Source: SIG565 sp045540055
GTDB lineage: Bacteria > Bacillota > Clostridia > Oscillospirales > Acutalibacteraceae
Assembly: GCA_045540055.1 (NCBI GenBank)
Contig: JAZQGO010000002.1
Coordinates: forward strand, 6,276 to 70,275
DNA: 64,000 bases
Direction: 5' to 3'
The notes under the pieces: model-generated
Seen by the model: the letters and a program-made list of their open reading frames with translations, nothing else
Databases searched by the model: none
Told to the model about the DNA's origin: nothing
Program-made: the position numbers and the translations under genes
Shown here: one piece after another, positions 61,026 to 64,000 of the stretch
Numbering within the stretch: the first letter of the stretch is position 1
Layout of the letters: the number at the start of each line of letters is the position of its first letter

Positions 61026-61204
61026 AAGGGGACGGTTCTGTTGTGTTATTCCCCGTCACCTACTCATTTCCTCAATTATACAATTTTCAATCTAAAATGT
61101 CAATTAAGCCGACAAGAAAGGGTAGCCAAGTTTCCTTGACTACCCTTAAAATAATGTCAATCAATTCAATTTTTGTTAAGACAGAAAACCGTCCCCTTGT
61201 CTCC
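61021..61204. repeat. RHS-module spacer with REP-like ends, copy B
   Basis: It runs from ACACAAGGGGACGGTTCTGT next to the core fragment, through TTCCCCGTCACC and an AT-rich stretch, to the AAGGGTAGCCAAG stem and ends GACAGAAAACCGTCCCC. Most of it is also present at 62221-62424. The GGGGACGGTT and ACCGTCCCC arms resemble REP sequences spread by RAYT transposases in Firmicutes (family knowledge); no RAYT gene is in the window. Confidence 0.78.
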
Positions 61205-61207
61205 GTC

Positions 61208-61489
61208 TCAACCCAATGTGACCTCATAAACGAAGTCCGTATTTTTCCTATTGTTTAAAAATTCCAATGCGAAATGATAGTAATCATTTTCATAAGACAA
61301 ATCAATACTGTGTTCTAAATTTGGTTGAATTTTATCACCATAAATCATAAATGCATCAATACCTAAAATAGGCACTTTGTGCTCCTTGCATAATTCTACG
61401 AGCATTATTGCATCATTAAATTGATATAAATCTACACTTGCACGATGTATTGCTCTTTTTGAAAATTCATCAATAGCATTTTTTCTCAC
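61208..61489 (-). CDS. Colicin-E5-immunity-like protein, module 2
   Basis: A 93-residue soluble acidic protein that starts at GTG 61489 and overlaps the tip stop by four bases (GTGA). It has CKEHKVPILGIDAFMI, then QPNLEHSIDLSYEN and a final helix and strand ending FVYEVTLG. The ILGID core and overall size recall the immunity protein of colicin E5; this is from memory of the family and not proved by alignment. It would neutralise the nuclease-like tip encoded directly upstream. Confidence 0.6.
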   Translation of the reverse strand: MRKNAIDEFSKRAIHRASVDLYQFNDAIMLVELCKEHKVPILGIDAFMIYGDKIQPNLEHSIDLSYENDYYHFALEFLNNRKNTDFVYEVTLG

Positions 61490-62225
61490 TTTATAAACAC
61501 ATCCGACCTTAAAAGTTTAATTGTAACGTCTACTACCCAGTTGGGGTCAAATCTATTACTTATCTGTATTATTTGTTTTGTGGCATTGTCAATAACAACA
61601 TATGCACCCGTAGAAGTGAAATACGCCGTAGCAGCTTTACCAGTCGCTTTATTGGTAGCTTTACGTGCAACATTTCTCAGTATAGTTTCTTTAATTAACT
61701 TATTATTCCAACCACGCTTAGCCATCTGTTTTGAAATCTTTGCACTAATTTTAAAAGATTTTGCAAACCCTTTAGCAGTAAAAATTGTTGTAGAAGATGC
61801 CCCAATCGCTACTCCGACCGCATATCCTGCAGCAGCTCCAACTGCAGCTCCTATAGCACCACATAGTAATACATACTTCCATTTGACTTTTTTATATTTA
61901 GAATAAGAAATACATGCACCAGCTGCACCACCTATGATTAGTCCGATTACTGCACCAATAATAACACAAGTAGTTAATGCAATATTGCCAGATAAATCAA
62001 AATATTTAATAGGATTGTTATTACAATAAGCAAATATATTGTATTCTACAGGACTATAAAGACTTGCTAAAACTTCCACCTCATCCCATTCACAAACCTG
62101 CCAACAGTAGGATTGTAATATCGGGATTGTAGGTAATACATACCGGTCTCGGCGTCATAATAATAACTTCTGTAACGGTATGGGTTAATATTTGCTATGC
62201 CGTTTAGGTCTTGTTCTACTGCATA
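61486..62225 (-). pseudogene. Orphan RHS tip, module 2, frameshifted; colicin-E5-like toxin
   Basis: The core fragment (from 62225) runs in one frame to a stop at 62067-62069. The toxin part (61486-62079) is in another frame. Where the other two copies have CCCC, this one has CCC (62085-62087); restoring one base joins GRFVNGD to EVEVLASLYSPVEYNIF. The tip has the boundary YCNNNPIKYFDLSG, a Gly-rich hydrophobic stretch, then KQMAKRGWNNKLI, NKATGKAATAYF, GAYVVID and QISNRFDPNW. These are traits I associate with colicin-E5-like tRNA-cleaving tips. It overlaps its immunity gene by four bases. Confidence 0.72.
62084..62221 (-). repeat. RHS core fragment, copy 2 (138 bp, one base short)
   Basis: Almost identical to the copy in the main RHS gene at 63491-63629, apart from the lost C in the poly-C run and a few changes. 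The high identity suggests recent copying or gene conversion between the two. Confidence 0.9.
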
Positions 62226-62424
62226 CACAAGGGGACGGTTCTGTTGTGTTATTCCCCGTCACCTACTCATTTCCTCAATTATACAATTTTTAATCCAAAA
62301 TGTCAATTTATCACCTGCTCATCATAGCCGACAAGAAAGGGTAGCCAAGTTTCCTTGACTACCCTTAAAATAATGTCAATCAATTCAATTTTTTGTCAAC
62401 ACACATAACCGTCCCCTGTGTTCT
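62221..62424. repeat. RHS-module spacer with REP-like ends, copy C
   Basis: The same layout as copy B, with about 20 extra bases in the middle (ATCACCTGCTCATCATAG). It ends in ACACATAACCGTCCCCTGTG. It separates immunity gene 1 from module 2. Confidence 0.78.
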
Positions 62425-62431
62425 TTTCTGC

Positions 62432-62827
62432 TCATAACACTATTATTAAACAACATATCTCTAACTCGACAGCATAGTAATATAAATTTGTAGAAAATCT
62501 TGTGCTATGTGTAGTATCCTCTTCCAAATCTTCAATCGTTTTATATGGTGGCATCTTATTAATTTTACGCATTAGATTCATAAACCACAAATCAAACCTG
62601 TCATAAAATATTCTCACAAGTGTTCCGATGCATACCCACAACAAAAGAATTGAATAACATATTCCTATCCCTAATACAGCTCCTTTAACTAACCAAACCA
62701 CTAGCATAGCACATAAAATTATACCATCTATCATTAAATTTGTTTTAATGGTTTTAACTTTAATTGCTCTTATGGTAGTAAATGTAATCGCTGCACAAAT
62801 CAAAAGCAACAATACTGCAAACTCCAT
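62432..62827 (-). CDS. Putative membrane immunity protein, module 1
   Basis: A 131-residue protein with three membrane helices (about residues 2-20, 32-52 and 54-76), then a charged cytoplasmic part (MPPYKTIEDLEEDTTHS) and a short hydrophobic end. It starts 11 bases after the stop of the main RHS gene, the normal place for immunity to the current tip. Membrane location fits the hydrophobic tip upstream. No family is recognised. Confidence 0.62.
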   Translation of the reverse strand: MEFAVLLLLICAAITFTTIRAIKVKTIKTNLMIDGIILCAMLVVWLVKGAVLGIGICYSILLLWVCIGTLVRIFYDRFDLWFMNLMRKINKMPPYKTIEDLEEDTTHSTRFSTNLYYYAVELEICCLIIVL

Positions 62828-62838
62828 ATCCTACTCCT

Positions 62839-64000
62839 CTATGCCGACAAACATTTTACACCTGTTTTCAACCAATTCCAAAGGGAAGTTCTAGTGTTTT
62901 TAATCTGCTTTGCAAATTTATTTTTAATTCGTTTACACTTACTCGAATTAAATAATTTAGTCAATGCATATTGTAGCAGCCAACCTCCAATAACACTTAC
63001 TAAAAAACCAACATAGGGAATAAAGCGCGCAATTTTGCTAAACAAATCACTGGCTCCTTGAATAATAATATGAAGTAATGTTTCAACAATACAATCAATA
63101 ATCGCCACATCCATACTGGCTCCAGTTTTATATGCCGTAGCAAGTATTGTTGCCAATACAACAAACAGTAGCGCATAACCCATCCATTTAAGAAATTTAC
63201 ATATCTTTTCTACTTGTTTATATAATCCCTTTATGTTTTTTAAATGGTTTCTTTGTTTTTTTGTTAATAACCTAACGGAGTTTTCTAACGCAACCTTTTC
63301 CTTATAATATGAATTTTTAATCATATTTAAAATGTTTTCAAGTACACCTGCTGCAGCACTTAATGCATTTACTAAGGATTCAATTGCGCCAAATCCAAGT
63401 TCATCGATTAAATTAACAGAATCATTTTTACAATAATTATATAAACTACATTCCAAAACCCCGTTATAAGTACCAAGACACTCTGATGCATCCCCATTCA
63501 CAAACCTGCCAACAGTAGGATTGTAATATCGGGATTGTAGGTAATACATACCGGTCTCGGCGTCATAGTAATAACTTCTGTAACGGTATGGGTTAATATT
63601 TGCTATGCCGTTTAGGTCTTGTTCTACTGTACAAACACCCCATGCATCGTAGGAATATTTTGCAACAGTCTCGCCGTTGTCATTTGTAACGGCAATAACG
63701 TCGCCCTGCAAATTCTTAATAAAGAAGTACGGTGTGCCGTTATAAATAATACCGCAAACCTCATCGGCATTGTCGTAAAGCGGAACTAGGGTATTGTTTT
63801 CCCAAGTTTCCTTTAATATTTTAGCACCGTCAAGCGTAAATTCGTGTCGTATACCGTCGACCGTCTTAGTAGTTCTTATACCATTTGCGTTGTAGGTGTA
63901 GGTGTTTGTGTCAAATGACTTTAACTGCCTGCCCTTTTCCCAAGATAGCGTATGTCCAAGGTAGTTTAGCGGGTTGCCCTGTGAGTCATAGGTAATATCT
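62839..64000 (-). CDS. RHS-repeat polymorphic toxin, C-terminal part
   Basis: The last 386 residues of a large RHS/YD-repeat protein whose start lies beyond the right edge. RHS repeats are clear (NYLGHTLSWEKGRQLKSF, YTYNANGIRTTKTVDG, NLQGDVIAVTNDNGE), followed by the conserved core end IANINPYRYRSYYYD and GRFVNGD. The boundary motif is degenerate (LYNYCKNDSVNLIDELG). The roughly 185-residue tip has a charged helical part (KEKVALENSVRLLTKKQRN) and three hydrophobic helices, then a basic end. I recognise no enzyme motif; a membrane-active toxin is likely. The tip would be delivered from the RHS shell to neighbouring cells. The open frame continues unbroken to the edge. Confidence 0.88.
   Translation of the reverse strand, partial: DITYDSQGNPLNYLGHTLSWEKGRQLKSFDTNTYTYNANGIRTTKTVDGIRHEFTLDGAKILKETWENNTLVPLYDNADEVCGIIYNGTPYFFIKNLQGDVIAVTNDNGETVAKYSYDAWGVCTVEQDLNGIANINPYRYRSYYYDAETGMYYLQSRYYNPTVGRFVNGDASECLGTYNGVLECSLYNYCKNDSVNLIDELGFGAIESLVNALSAAAGVLENILNMIKNSYYKEKVALENSVRLLTKKQRNHLKNIKGLYKQVEKICKFLKWMGYALLFVVLATILATAYKTGASMDVAIIDCIVETLLHIIIQGASDLFSKIARFIPYVGFLVSVIGGWLLQYALTKLFNSSKCKRIKNKFAKQIKNTRTSLWNWLKTGVKCLSA
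63491..63629 (-). repeat. RHS core fragment, copy 1 (in the main gene, 139 bp)
   Basis: The resident copy of the fragment that heads both orphan modules. Homology to the orphans starts exactly after the codons for DAWGVCT in the main gene, where the orphans switch to the REP-like spacer. Confidence 0.9.

Overview
The window looks like one contiguous chromosomal segment of an anaerobic, spore-forming, low-to-mid GC Firmicute, most likely a clostridium of the Oscillospiraceae/Ruminococcaceae type (inference). The reasons are HprK, WhiA, RapZ and Rex, SpoIIP, a ferredoxin:NADP bifurcating pair (NfnAB), two rubrerythrin-type proteins with PerR, a pyrophosphate-driven ion pump, strong AGGAGG ribosome sites and consensus TTGACA/TATAAT promoters. 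No rRNA, tRNA, CRISPR array, prophage or intact insertion sequence was seen. The only stable RNA gene recognised is tmRNA.

Layout. 1-144 holds the start of ychF. 289-10590 is a forward cluster: hprK, a ROK glucokinase, murB, rapZ, whiA, dnaE, pfkA, alr. It joins carbon-source signalling, early glycolysis, wall precursor synthesis and replication. 10574-20230 carries a MITE-like repeat, mscL, eno (reverse), rlmB, a large degenerate P-type ATPase-like protein, an O-antigen-ligase-like protein, metG, tatD and a tiny Asn/Gln-rich protein. 20260-22658 is a reverse polar amino acid ABC operon whose binding protein appears circularly permuted. 22847-24023 has smpB and tmRNA, the two halves of trans-translation, followed by a duplicated tmRNA tail and a palindrome that looks like joined IS ends. 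24043-36687 is mostly membrane and redox genes (DUF3021/LytTR pair, PAP2 phosphatase, hppA, ECF S-component, NSS transporter, nfnAB, rubrerythrin, pcrA). 36815-46436 contains four aminoacyl-tRNA synthetase genes (asnS, gltX, glnS, serS) with nrdR and housekeeping genes. 46666-53034 has an oxidative and redox control block (reverse rubrerythrin, perR, rex), a DUF421/DUF4363 pair, rpsT and spoIIP. 53090-59907 has a PASTA pseudokinase, a phosphoesterase, a DD-carboxypeptidase and the proBAC proline operon.

The most unusual region is 60041-64000. On the reverse strand the C-terminal end of a large RHS-repeat protein enters from the right edge. It carries a toxin-like tip and is followed by a small membrane protein in the immunity position. 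Two further displaced tip/immunity modules follow. Each begins with the same 139-bp fragment of RHS core, and the modules are separated by repeated spacers that contain REP-like GGGGACGGTT palindromes. This reads as a polymorphic toxin locus with a downstream store of alternative tips that could be swapped in by recombination through the shared core. The middle module looks like a colicin-E5-type tRNase with its immunity protein, but a one-base loss in a poly-C run takes its core out of frame with the toxin.

Other items worth a second look: a dispersed palindromic repeat that supplies the same last four residues and stop codon (SKHE-stop) to two unrelated genes; a PASTA protein that has lost the catalytic Asp of its kinase domain; a P-type ATPase relative without the phosphorylated Asp; and a perfect 16-bp hairpin that hides the ribosome site of the Asn/Gln-rich peptide.
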